Source: Gautieria morchelliformis (lineage: Eukaryota > Basidiomycota > Agaricomycetes > Gomphales > Gomphaceae). Taken from it: DNA of 64,000 bases. Position numbers and translations under genes: made by a program. The stretch covers positions 43,447-107,446 of the forward strand of contig WHVA01000401.1 of the NCBI GenBank assembly GCA_015179125.1, in the 5' to 3' direction. This document shows, in pieces, positions 1 to 9,582 of the stretch; the first letter of the stretch is position 1, and each line of letters starts with the position of its first letter. Below the pieces are notes generated by a model, which did no database searches, was not told the DNA's origin, and worked only from the letters and a program-made list of their open reading frames with translations.

Positions 1-1340
1 AGAATGTGACAATGGGGTAACCCGCGTTTTTGAAACTCAATGCAGTATATCAAATATAATCGCTGACCAGCATTTGGAAACATTGATGATAATGTTGAAA
101 GAAAGTGACCCAGTTTCCGCTTGAATACTCGACAAACTATTAAAGGTGCATCTTCAAATACTTTCCCAGGACACAACTGCTGGGATATTTCTGGCCATTG
201 AGGATTGCATGTCATAGTGATAAAGAATGTAGGGGGTCCATATGTCGCAGATAGGGCAAGAGCATCTGCAATCTGTTCAGAGGCCCATTTTCTTGAACCA
301 AGAAAAGATGCAGGTAAGTAGATGTTATTACTAGATGAACCCCGATCTTGAGAGGCTTTTTGTTGATTGTGATGGATGTAGTTCAGTCTGCATTCTAGGT
401 CACAAGTGAACATATCGACAATATATTCATTGCATAGACGGCCAAAGAGTTGAAAGCGAGGTTCATGAAGGAGTGTGGCACGGTAATAGCACATCTGTGT
501 AGAGACACTCTCTGTGTCAGCATCAGATGCGGAAGCACCCACCCCTTCATTTACACCCAAGCCTAGAGTGCCATGTGGGAAAAACAGTGGATATACCAAA
601 GGTTCCCAGAGATGGCTAATGGTGGGGATAGATTGATTGTGTCTATCGGTCTTGGCAACTGTGAGAGACCGTGAATGGACATCTGATTGGGTAGTGTTGC
701 GAAAAGACATAATAGCAGCAATCTAAACTGCTGTAAGATAAGTATGACGTGTGTCTTAGAAGCAGTCACCTCGTTTGAAGGCGATGATTCTTTGAGGATG
801 ATGGATGCTTCAGGATAAATAGATGGTTGAATGGACGACAGTTGGCGCAACGCATGAACAAATGGATTAGCCCGTAGCAATGCATCACGCATTGCAATTT
901 TCCAGACATGTGGTAACGAATGAAACCAATTTTGATGAGGGGCTTGAGAGGCTAGAAAGCCAGCATATGATAACCATCGTATAGCAGAGTTCTTCATATA
1001 GCAGAGTTCTGATGTTTTGGTCGTAGGCGGTGATAAAGTCGACCTTGATCAGAGAAAAAAACAGGAGGTCCATGTAGTCTGGGGAAGTCTGATGTAGATT
1101 CCAAAGGAGCCAAAGAGTAGATCAAGTTTAAAACACACGATGAAGACGAAATGTTGGGATCGTGGGTGAATACGTTGAACTCTTCAAGCAACAGAGGAAG
1201 TGGCTTTATGTCATGCAGTCATTTTCCTCGTTCCCCACAACAGAACCCAGCACGTTCACCTGTCAAATGGACTAAGTGACAATAAGGGCATTCATATATG
1301 CATCCCCCACGGTTTGGCCCCCATACAAAACTGGGTGATG
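1..1340 (-). pseudogene. Helitron Rep/helicase N-terminal remnant
   Basis: Reading the minus strand in pieces gives the start of a Helitron replication protein, the HUH nuclease that moves Helitrons by rolling-circle transposition. A zinc-finger-like block with CPYC followed by FCCGERG lies near 1310-1215. NPFVHALRQL follows near 870-840, DMFTCDLECRLNYI near 425-380, and YGPPTFFITMTCNPQW near 245-195. EFQKRGLPHCHI, containing the HUH pair, sits at the window edge (1-35). These blocks occur in the order expected for Helitron N domains. Several frame changes and stops separate them, so this copy is dead. The helicase half would lie beyond base 1. The family call is from recognised motifs, not from a database. 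Confidence 0.75.
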
Positions 1341-2024
1341 AGATATTGCCGATAACCCATGTGATTGTAGAAGAGAAAGCCATGATATTGTAGGTAGGAG
1401 TTGGATGTGAGCAGATTAAAGAGATTCTTTGTTGTAGTTATAGACAATCACCCCGTGTTCATCGGGATCTGTGATGAATAGATGTAAACGTGTAATGAAT
1501 CTCCCCTCGTCGAAGAAGAACACATGAAGCTGTATGAGAAGGTTAGGTAAACCTCATTGGCTGAAAGAAGACGTACATGAATGGATCCTCTCCGTTGGAA
1601 TTCGGCATATATTTCAAAGGTCATAAAGTGGTTAAGATTGCGAACTGCTAACGGGAACACGATCATTATATAAAATCAGCACGCAGTCGACGCGGCCCAT
1701 ATCAATTACTCATCTAAGAATGCTGTACAGGCAAATGACTCAGCGGACCATCTGAATGATAAGGTTCATCAACTAAAACTTGCCAGAGATCGCACCCCTA
1801 TCTTGGGACGAGACAATGTCGTCTCTCCGATAAAGTCCGAGGGTAAGTGTGTTATGTCTTAAACAAGGGGTTGCTGCTTATACCGCGTTGTCTCAGCATT
1901 AGTAACTGGTGACGGCCCCGCGTAATCTTCGCATTCTATGGGAGAAGTTTTTGGTTTTACGCGTCATCGTCCTCTTTCTAACCCGAGCCGGTCCATCCGG
2001 CCCAGCAAATTAGAAAACCCCTGC
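1341..2024. other. No recognisable gene
   Basis: Only short open frames are present and none resembles a known protein. This stretch may be the 5' flank of the Helitron remnant, but I see no Helitron terminus (5' TC or 3' hairpin-CTRR) that I would defend. Confidence 0.4.
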
Positions 2025-2104
2025 CACTGGAGGCATAGTAGGTTTTTTGGTCCAAAAAACTGGGAAAAAACTTTAAAAAAATCTTGAGTTTTTTAAGAAT
2101 TTCT
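2025..2104 (+). mobile_element. Truncated end of foldback element (family of 54476-54879)
   Basis: The end CACTGGAGGCATA followed by T-rich sequence and CCAAAAAACTGGGAAAAAAC matches the terminal arm of the complete foldback element at 54476-54879. The other arm is missing. The fragment runs straight into the 12-bp minisatellite near 2105. Confidence 0.5.
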
Positions 2105-2462
2105 CTCTGTGCGCTACCCTATAACATACTCTGTGTGCTACCCCATACACTACCATGTCCACCACCTGGTGCAGTACCCTGTGCACTACCCTGTGTGCTA
2201 CCCAGTGCACTACCATGTGCACTACCCCATACACTACCCTGTGTGCCACCCTGTGCACTACCCTTTACACTACCCCCTATGCCGTACGCTATCCTGTAGC
2301 TACCCTGTATGCTACCCTATAATGTACCCTGTGGGCTACCCCATACACTACCATGCTACCCCATATGCTACCCTGTACACTACCATGTGCGCTACCCCAT
2401 ACACTACCCTGTCAGCTACACAGTACGCTACCCCATGAGCTACCCTGTACGCTACCTGTTAA
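2105..2462. repeat. 12-bp minisatellite array 1 (CTACC units)
   Basis: Degenerate 12-bp units of the type CTACC plus about seven bases (for example CTACCCTGTGCA, CTACCCCATACA) repeat for about 350 bp. Because 12 is a multiple of 3, all frames stay open and give artificial Tyr-Pro-Val-His or Leu-Pro-Cys-Thr repeats. The other arrays are at 4015-4183, 14657-18215 (interrupted) and 18531-18932 (reverse orientation). Confidence 0.9.
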
Positions 2463-2465
2463 GGT

Positions 2466-2906
2466 TGTGTTAGTACCACAGTTCGGCTATACTAGGCCGA
2501 AACTCGGGTTTCGGGTCGGAAGGCTTGGCTTCAACCTCTTGGGTTGCGCCCACTCTATGCTCCTCCGTAATTTCGGGATCGGTCTCGGCTATAAGCTGAG
2601 ATACAGGTTTCGATAGCAAGCAAAGGGTCTCAAGTACAATAAGCTAATTTGATATCTGAACTGAGGAGCTACTGTACATGGACTGGAGGTCTGTATAGTA
2701 AAGTAGCATGCAGGGTCGCGAAGAGAACATGATCGGATCAACGGTCCAGGGAAACAAGGGGCAGACAAATGGGGAACTAGTTAATAAGGGAATCAGGGGT
2801 GATGGGAAGTGCGAAGGGAAACCCGAAGGAAGCTGAGATATACCCGAGGTTCCCGAATGAGAGCCGAAGCCAAGCTTGGGTCCGGATCTGGGAATGGGTC
2901 ATAACA
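2466..2906 (+). mobile_element. LTR (family E), 5' LTR of the gag-like element
   Basis: The segment begins TGTGTTAGTACCACAGTTCG and ends GGGTCATAACA, and it is similar over most of its length to the segment at 53820-54254. The gag-like gene starts about 80 bp after it, so this is probably a 5' LTR. The exact first base (2466 or 2468) is uncertain and no target duplication was found. Confidence 0.6.
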
Positions 2907-2986
2907 GTACCTCCCCCTTATGGCCGAACCCATGAGGCCATCGGCGAGCTCCCAGAAATCGCCAAGTCGGGGTAGTTACATAAGCT

Positions 2987-3904
2987 TTGTTTCACGTTCT
3001 GCTTCTTGTCTTCTCCCATCATCATCAATTTCATGGATCAATGTCAGAGACACATGAAATCCCTCTCGAGGTCGATGAGGTGGATGAAGTCGACGCGGAG
3101 CTCGCGTGGGCTGAGCGCGAAGCGGCAGGGTGGATGAGGGAATTGCAGGAAAAGCGGCGACTTGCGCAGGAGCGCAACGCTGCAGTAGAGAGGAAACGGC
3201 GGGAGGATGCCGAAAAAGCTGAAGCAGAACGGAACGCATGGGCTGAAGCCACGCGGATTGCCAAAGAGGCGAAAAATGCTGAAGAGGCATGAAAAGCTGA
3301 GGAGGCTCGGGAGGAAGAGAGGCGGGTTTTGAAGGCGAAAGCCGATGAGGCTCAGAAACCAAAATGGCCAGTTTTCGGACGTGAGCGCCAGCGACTGATG
3401 GAAATGTTGGAAGCTGAAACAATTTGACAAGCCGATGTGGATCAGAATATCCACATTCCGTCGCCCAAGCCATTCACATTGGATTCAGCCACCGCGCAAG
3501 CGCGGATTCTTGCTATGAAGCATGCAGCCGAGAGGAATGCGGCCAAGGGAAAGCCGAAAGCCTCGGGCTCTCAGAAATGGAAAATGACTGAGGAATCAGG
3601 CGAGTCTGATGAAGAGGTGAGTCCTTGGGTTGGGGTGATTCGGTTATTTTTTGACTTATGTTTTTTAGCATGAACCTTGTGACGCATGCAGGCGTCGCCA
3701 GACCTGGTGCCTATGGGGAAAAAAGACACGTGTCAGCAGTGCATGGACCGGAAGGTCCAGTGCAGCTTTGTGGATGGGAAGCGGGAGTGGAAGGAAGAGG
3801 ATGCGACCGAGGGACCGGGGCCGAAGAAGGCCAAGGTGTCACCAGTCAAACCGTCAGGAACGATTCACGGTGGACATCCGTGCGGGCCCATCGGGGGCCG
3901 GGAT
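2987..3904 (+). pseudogene. Gag-like protein with Cys-rich motif, family-E retroelement
   Basis: Starting at 3042 (MSETHEIPLEVDEVDEVDAE) the frame gives an acidic head. A long Ala/Glu/Arg-rich coiled coil follows (3100-3420), and then a Lys-rich stretch. A likely intron runs from GTGAGT near 3616 to the CAG at 3690. After it comes a small Cys motif, CQQCMDRKVQC (3730-3765), like the single-zinc or Zn2Cys6-like knuckles in gag-type proteins of agaricomycete retroelements. In-frame stops at about 3291 (TGA) and 3425 (TGA) break the gene. The downstream pol is lost where minisatellite array 2 begins. The retroelement assignment rests mainly on the upstream LTR and the general shape. Confidence 0.5.
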
Positions 3905-4014
3905 TAAGGGCTTAACGCCCGACAGGTTTTGGGGAGCGGAGGGCTCCCGGATGGTGAGGGGTCTGTTGACTCGGCAAAGCGAGCAACTTGAATGGAGCAA
4001 CCATTTGCTTCAGG

Positions 4015-4183
4015 GTGTGTGCTACCACGTTTGCTACAACGTACGCTACCACGTGTGCTACCAGGTACGCTACCAGGTACGCTACCACCGCTACCACGTG
4101 GGCTACCATGTAGCTACCACGTACGCTACCACGTACACTACCAGGTACGCTACCAGGTATGCTACCATGTACACTACCATGTA
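4015..4183. repeat. 12-bp minisatellite array 2 (CTACCACGTACG type)
   Basis: About 14 units of a 12-bp repeat with a variant core (CTACCAGGTACG, CTACCACGTGTG) closer to the inverted array at 18531-18932 than to array 1. It ends exactly where the AT-rich flank of transposase copy B begins. Confidence 0.88.
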
Positions 4184-4662
4184 GGCGGATGCTCACAACT
4201 TTTTATTACCTGTAGCTTCACCCATTTTATTCTCAAATTATAGAAAAGAAGAGGACAAAAGTACATGCCAATCTTATTGTTGGGATATAAATAAATTTAC
4301 GTTTGTCCCTCCCCGAGCGGGGCTCCGTCATTGTTAGCACCGTTGTTTAAATTACATATCATCACAAAGACTGTCATTATAATCATGCATGCTAACTACA
4401 AAGTTTGGTTTGATTGATTTATCTCCATCTGTTAGTGTATATGTCATCACTTATTGTGGAAGGTAATCTAGACCAGTAGTTGAGAATATAATTCCAGTAA
4501 AATTATATATTCCCTTTATGTTGTTTATGGTTTTATTTAGAGAGTTGAATAGTGAATGCAATATAAAATCGAAATATATAAAGTCGTCATCTTATCAACG
4601 AACTCAACTATACAACACTCCTTTTTCCAACTCATAGTTGTAGCTGAGAACTTGCCTTTATA
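4184..4662. other. AT-rich 5' flank of transposase copy B, possible transposon left end
   Basis: Base composition changes abruptly at 4184. The first bases, GGCGGATGCTCACA, resemble the MITE end GGAGGATGTTCACA (6041), so this may be the left end of the copy B element. No matching right end was found and there is no clear target duplication. No open frame of note; the segment presumably holds the transposase promoter. Confidence 0.4.
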
Positions 4663-6114
4663 ATGAATGAGTCACTCCTTGAAGGATATCAAATGTTGAT
4701 GAATGAACATTGGGGGTTTCTTGATGAAAAATGGCCTTTGTTGAAGCCAATTAAATTTCATAGATCAGGACTAAAACCTGTTTCTGAAATAGATCTCGTC
4801 AAGAAAAGAGTATTAGAGAAGCTTGGACCAATATCAGTGTTTTGCTTCCTAGTAGTGTTGTTTCCATTCAAGCACCATCCAGGTCCATATCGAAATGTAG
4901 AGAAGGGACTATTAATACTCTATCATCTGCTTGAAGGTTGTACATTTGATGATATGAACAGATTTATACCTGGGAGTACTTTTCATGTGATCCATCAGAG
5001 TTTTTTTGGACATGAAAAGGACCTTAATAATGACTTAAATGACAAAATCATTGATTTGTTGGCTCATATGTTTTCCAACATAAGGATTAGAATATTATCT
5101 GCAAAGGATAATAATAAGGAAGAACTATTCAACACAATAACTTTATTCCTTGATGGTCATGACACAAGAGGAACAGAAATAGCAAGATCATCTAAAGTAC
5201 AATGGTCACATAAACACTGAAATTCTGGAATGAGAACTCAAGTAATTATGGATTTTCATGAGATGGCTTTGTTTGTTTCTGATTCATTGCCATGTATCCA
5301 CTCTGATGGAGCAATGTTCACAGGAATGAACTTAAGAGATAAGATGGATAAGGCATATTGTATGGCTCTTGATGGAGGCTATACACTATTTGTGAAACAA
5401 GTAGTAAAGCAAGGTAGATTTAAAGAAATGAATTTCTGCCATCCAATTCGGAAGCAGGAGAATGCTGAACTATCAGATATGGAGAAGCGCTACAATGAAA
5501 GATTCGGTAGTTTCAGATCAAAGATAGAAAGCTTATTTGGAGAGTTAGGAATGACATTTAAGAAGTTAAATAATCAGAAGCCTGTCCAAACATCAAATCC
5601 TAAGATATTCTCTTTGCAGTTTAGATTAGCATGCTTGCTGCTTAATATCAAACAGTTTGTTAAATTAGGAGAGCTCCAAGCACAACCTAATCAAATATCA
5701 TGGATGGAGAGCCATTTTGACTATCCATCAACTGATACCCTCGACTTTGAGTCACTGAGAATCTCACCTCTAAAGGATATTACAGAGGATGCAAAGAAAA
5801 TGTCTAAGTATCAAGCATAATTATTAGCAGGTACAGATACAAATGAATCTGACCAAGATATTGAAGATACATATGAAGTGAACAAAATAGTAGATCATAG
5901 GACAAAAGGAAAGAGAAAAGAATACTTAGTTCAATGGAAAAACTATGAAGATCACACTTGGGTAAGGGAGGAAGATTTTGATACAAGGCAGTGTATGTGG
6001 ACTACATTAGACGTCAAAAGAAAAAGGGTAGACGCTACTAGGAGGATGTTCACATTGACAACAATGTATATTCTTCTAGGATATATTAGATATCTTTTAA
6101 AATATCAACCCTAA
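4663..6114 (+). pseudogene. DDE transposase with C-terminal chromodomain (copy B)
   Basis: One reading frame runs through 4663-6114 with two in-frame stops (TGA 5218, TAA 5818). The N-terminal helical part includes PGPYRNVEKGLLILYHLLEG. A DDE core of the Harbinger/IS5-like (DDE_4 style) type follows: LFLDGHDTRG near 5147, ALDGGYTLF near 5368 and FRSKIESLFGEL near 5512. These supply the two Asp and the Glu expected of the catalytic triad. A chromodomain follows at about 5869-6000 (IVDHRTKGKRKEYLVQWKNY). The protein is a clear homologue of the one at 27302-28649, with the same domain order. A chromodomain on a transposase suggests targeting to methylated histone. Both stops fit C-to-T change. 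The 3' end is disrupted by a MITE inserted at 6041. Confidence 0.7.
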
Positions 6115-6612
6115 CCAAATTCATAATCCACCATTTTGAGCAACTTGTATATTGTGGACATCCTAAATTTTTTTGAATGTTCTGATATTTTCAAAATATG
6201 GTTGTATGTGCTAAAGCATGGTGTGTATTGATATAACAGAGCAATTTCAGAGAGGATGTGGATGACTATATATTAAAAGTATACATGAAACATGTTAGAT
6301 GTACAATCACAGAATATAGAAGCAAGTATGGACAATACCTGTAGTATATTATTATATATGGTTGAGAGATCTGATTAGAAGGTATGTTTAAAATAATATG
6401 CATGTATAGTACAAAGATATGTAACTATTGATGTTTAGACAATGGGGTATACACCCTTTCCTGGGGGAGCAGCAGACTGTGAGAAAGAACTTTGGGGCTA
6501 GGATTAAGCATGCCTTACAGGTGCTGGCCACTGCCTCAATTTTGATATATTTTATGAAATATAGATGAGCTAAGCTATATATACATATATATGACATTTA
6601 TAAACATCCTCC
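6041..6612 (+). mobile_element. MITE-B copy 1 (572 bp, TSD CTA)
   Basis: The inverted ends GGAGGATGTT / AACATCCTCC bound 572 bp of AT-rich non-coding DNA. CTA directly precedes (6038-6040) and follows (6613-6615), a 3-bp target duplication. A near-identical copy is at 30584-31153. The ends resemble those of the 675-bp units of element A (GGAGG.TGTTTGG). Insertion is at the very end of the transposase gene. Confidence 0.8.
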
Positions 6613-6615
6613 CTA

Positions 6616-6948
6616 ACTTGTACAACACCCATCGATACACCTATCAACATCTATGCGCCGTTCCCCCATCCCACCTTGCCTTTGTTCCCATTCCATGAAT
6701 ACGACGACCACCAAGTACTAGCATTGACTGATAAATAGCTCGCTTCATGTACCAGATAGTAGGAGTGAAATCCGATTCTATTTACTATACATCGTACTAG
6801 CTAGACCTTTATAGTGTTTATCATAAGACACATTCACCTAGTTGTATGTGCAGATATTCTTGCTATTTCTGATTACCACTCGATTTATCTCACATCCAGA
6901 GATTAAATCATATTACTTTCGGTATTACTCTCAACACTAACAAGATTC
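6616..6948. other. Unassigned AT-rich segment
   Basis: No open frame of note. It lies between the MITE and the truncated 5' end of gypsy1. It is probably the rest of the copy B element or old flanking DNA. Confidence 0.3.
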
Positions 6949-7267
6949 CATGCACACGGCATACGACAGCCCCTCTTCTTAGGTCGAGCTCCCAACCCCA
7001 GAAATCCCATCCCATATTTCTCCTTCTGACATGGATCCGGATGATCGTCTTTGAAATATGGAGGAGAAATTGACACGGAACCGGATGAAGACCAACGCGA
7101 TTGAAACAGCCTTACAAACGATTTTGGCTAAGTTAGATATTCCGCGAAGTGGTGGAAATGCAATGCAGGATGAGTCGGATTTCGGAAAAGCAGAAGTAGT
7201 GGAAGAGAGGATGCCAGCAAAGTTGGCAAAGGTCACACCCGCAACTCCGGCGGACTTTGACGGAGAT

Positions 7268-7902
7268 TGTTGCAACTGTCCATTTCCGATTTCTGACCAT
7301 CAGTTCCACACACATTCCGCCCCTTGTTCTACTCCTTTGGTCTTTCAACTCTATTACTCGGACACTCCGGACCCGCTTCATTGTTCATCAAGATCATAAT
7401 ATCCGGTCACCCTTGTAGTTCGTTGTCAGATATGTTTTCTGACCCCTTGTTCTTTTGCCATTGTTTTACCTTACCCTGAACCCCCCTTGTAGTCCCATTG
7501 TTCCCAATTAGTTAGTTCCCACGTATGTCTACCCGACTTCCGCTCCCCCCGGAATGTGCTTAGTACTATACCTTACCTGTTGCTTCTGCTCTTTGTATAA
7601 AACCCTCTCATGTATGTCTCCGTTTCTGCAATCAGATAATCACCTTCGATACTTGATTTCCTTCGCTCCATCTCCTGTTCTTAGCACAGCGAGTCTAGCA
7701 AGACCTTCGTCTCTCCGTCTTCCATCTTCCACCTTCAGCCTCAGTTCCGGCTCAAGTTTCGAACAACTCTTAGTTCAGCACCTTCCAGTTTCCGACCCCT
7801 TTCTGAAATACTGAGGACGATAGTTTAATTGGGGGTGCAACCTATAAGTTGAAGCCGCTGTCCTTTCCAGTTCCGACTTAGCGGAAATCTCGATATGTAA
7901 CA
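7268..7902 (+). mobile_element. Solo LTR, family A (635 bp, TSD GAGAT)
   Basis: It begins TGTTGCAACTG and ends TATGTAACA, with GAGAT on both sides (7263-7267, 7903-7907). A TATA-like TATAAAAC lies near 7597. Removing it joins the gypsy1 gag frame as in gypsy2. Other copies are at 16213-16910, 19431-19951 (partial) and 43922-44595. Confidence 0.93.
7590..7605 (+). promoter_or_regulatory. TATA-like promoter in LTR-A
   Basis: TTGTATAAAACCC sits mid-LTR and is conserved at the matching place in the 43922-44595 copy (TTTGTATAAAAGCC). That position is expected for the U3 promoter of an LTR. Function is inferred from position and sequence only. Confidence 0.45.
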
Positions 7903-9080
7903 GAGATCAGGAGAAGGGACGCACATTCTTCAACACATGCAGCATCTACTTCGCAATTGTCGGAGACCTCTTTCCGAACGACCAGGCTCAGATTCACTGG
8001 GCATTGTCCTTTTTCAAGTCGGACCGCGCAGCCCATTTTGCAAACAAGGTGATCCGACATGAAGCAAAGGGCAAGGGGAACTACTTCCGGGACTGGGACG
8101 CCTTCGAGAAAACATTTTCCGACCAGTTCTGCCCGAAAAATGAGCAGCTCACAGCCCTTACGAAGCTCGAGGGGACCATCTGGTACCAGGCCAAGGATCT
8201 GGTCGATGACTACATCGATCGCTTCCAGGAGCTCATTGACCTGGCGGAGTATGACGACGACAAGATGATTGTCATCAAATTCCGACGAGGACTTGATCCA
8301 ACACTCCAGAACCAAGTCGCGCTGCTTGGGGATGGAGCTCCAGATTTAGATGACCCGGAAGGGTGGTACCAAGCTGTGCAGAGGGTGTCCCGAAACAGGG
8401 AAGCAAATGAGGCCTTCGTGGAGACAATCCGGAACATGACACGCAGTTCCGCTCGTCCTACTCCATTTGTGCCAAAACCCGGAAGTGCATTCATTCCCAC
8501 ATGGAAAATATTTCTGATGGTTGCTCCGCCTGCTCCTATTAGGAACCCTATCCCCTCCCTCAAAGAGTGGCCCTGCCCCAATGGATGTTGACTGCATGCG
8601 CGGACAAGGCAACGGAACTATCACCTGCTTCCAATGCCGACAGCCAGGCCACTATGCTTGCGAGTGCCCCCAAGCCTTAGACATCCGGCTTATGACCACA
8701 GAGGAGAAACTCGAGCTCCTTCAAGAGTTCCTCGCACTCGCAGACATAAGCAGAGTGCCCACTGCGGAAGAATTTTCCGAAAATGCGGAACATGGCGCAT
8801 CGGAAGCGGAAGATGCATCGGATTTTGTGACACGCAGCGGGTGAGATGTGTGCCCCTGATACCTGTACATAACCGGTTTTCCTGCCTTGAAGTAGAGAAT
8901 GAAAAGCCCCCACTCCCCTCACTTCGTACAGACCCACCGGATAAAGTCACACAAAACTGAATCCAACACCCTGTTCATCTCGCATCCGCCCTTGGGAGAG
9001 ACGCCTCCCAAAGCGCTATGTTGTTGCTGCCACCCCTGGCACCAAGTCACTAGTCATTAAGGTGGAGATCCAGACAACAG

Positions 9081-9582
9081 TGTTGGGTGCATTTATGCTC
9101 CTGCACCAAAATCAAGCATAATATATTCGATTTATTGTATGGTGTTCCAATCTCTTCTCACATTGTTCTTGTACCATGCATCCATTTCTCTGATTATTTT
9201 AGAAATTTTCCAGTCACTCCCTACCTCTCCATTTTATTGTGTTATTTCTATTTTCACAAGCGACTGCACCCAGCGGAGTCTGAAATGACTTCGACGCGCG
9301 AGCTCTTGGGCGCTAAAGGGCCGGGTAGTAGTACATGCACAGTGAGACAGATTTCCCCCTCTCTCAGTGACAACTAAATTCACTGAGAGAGGCAAGTAAA
9401 TTAGTCTAGTGTTCTTTCGATTTATTGACCTAGAAATCCTCTGTAGTGAATTAATTTCTAGGTAGTGTATAATAAATATATTTAAAGTGACAACTAAATT
9501 CACTGAGAGAGTGAATTAATTTCTAGTCTATTCTTTTGAGCAACAAGTCCATACCTACTGCCTATAATTCCTGTCTACTACA
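9081..9582 (+). mobile_element. Solo LTR, family B (502 bp, TSD AACAG)
   Basis: It begins TGTTGGGTGCATTTATGCTC and ends CCTGTCTACTACA, flanked by AACAG at 9076-9080 and 9583-9587. It contains a strong hairpin (CTCTCTCAGTGA, 9-base loop, TCACTGAGAGAG) near 9358-9395. It has interrupted gypsy1 just before the protease. Confidence 0.93.

Larger units (their letters stand above)
7031..8844 (+). pseudogene. Gypsy1 gag
   Basis: Structural capsid/nucleocapsid polyprotein. The start at 7031 (MDPDDRL) matches gypsy2, and a TGA at about 7052 already breaks it. The N-terminal coiled region continues to 7267, where a 635-bp solo LTR interrupts the gene. From 7908 the capsid (retrotrans_gag) region resumes: YFRDWDAFEKTFSDQF near 8080 and FRRGLDPTLQNQVALLG near 8280. 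A frame change near 8520 leads to the nucleocapsid zinc knuckle CFQCRQPGHYACEC (8630-8672), and the frame ends at TGA 8842. The knuckle and capsid blocks agree well with gypsy2, so the family call is firm. Confidence 0.85.
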
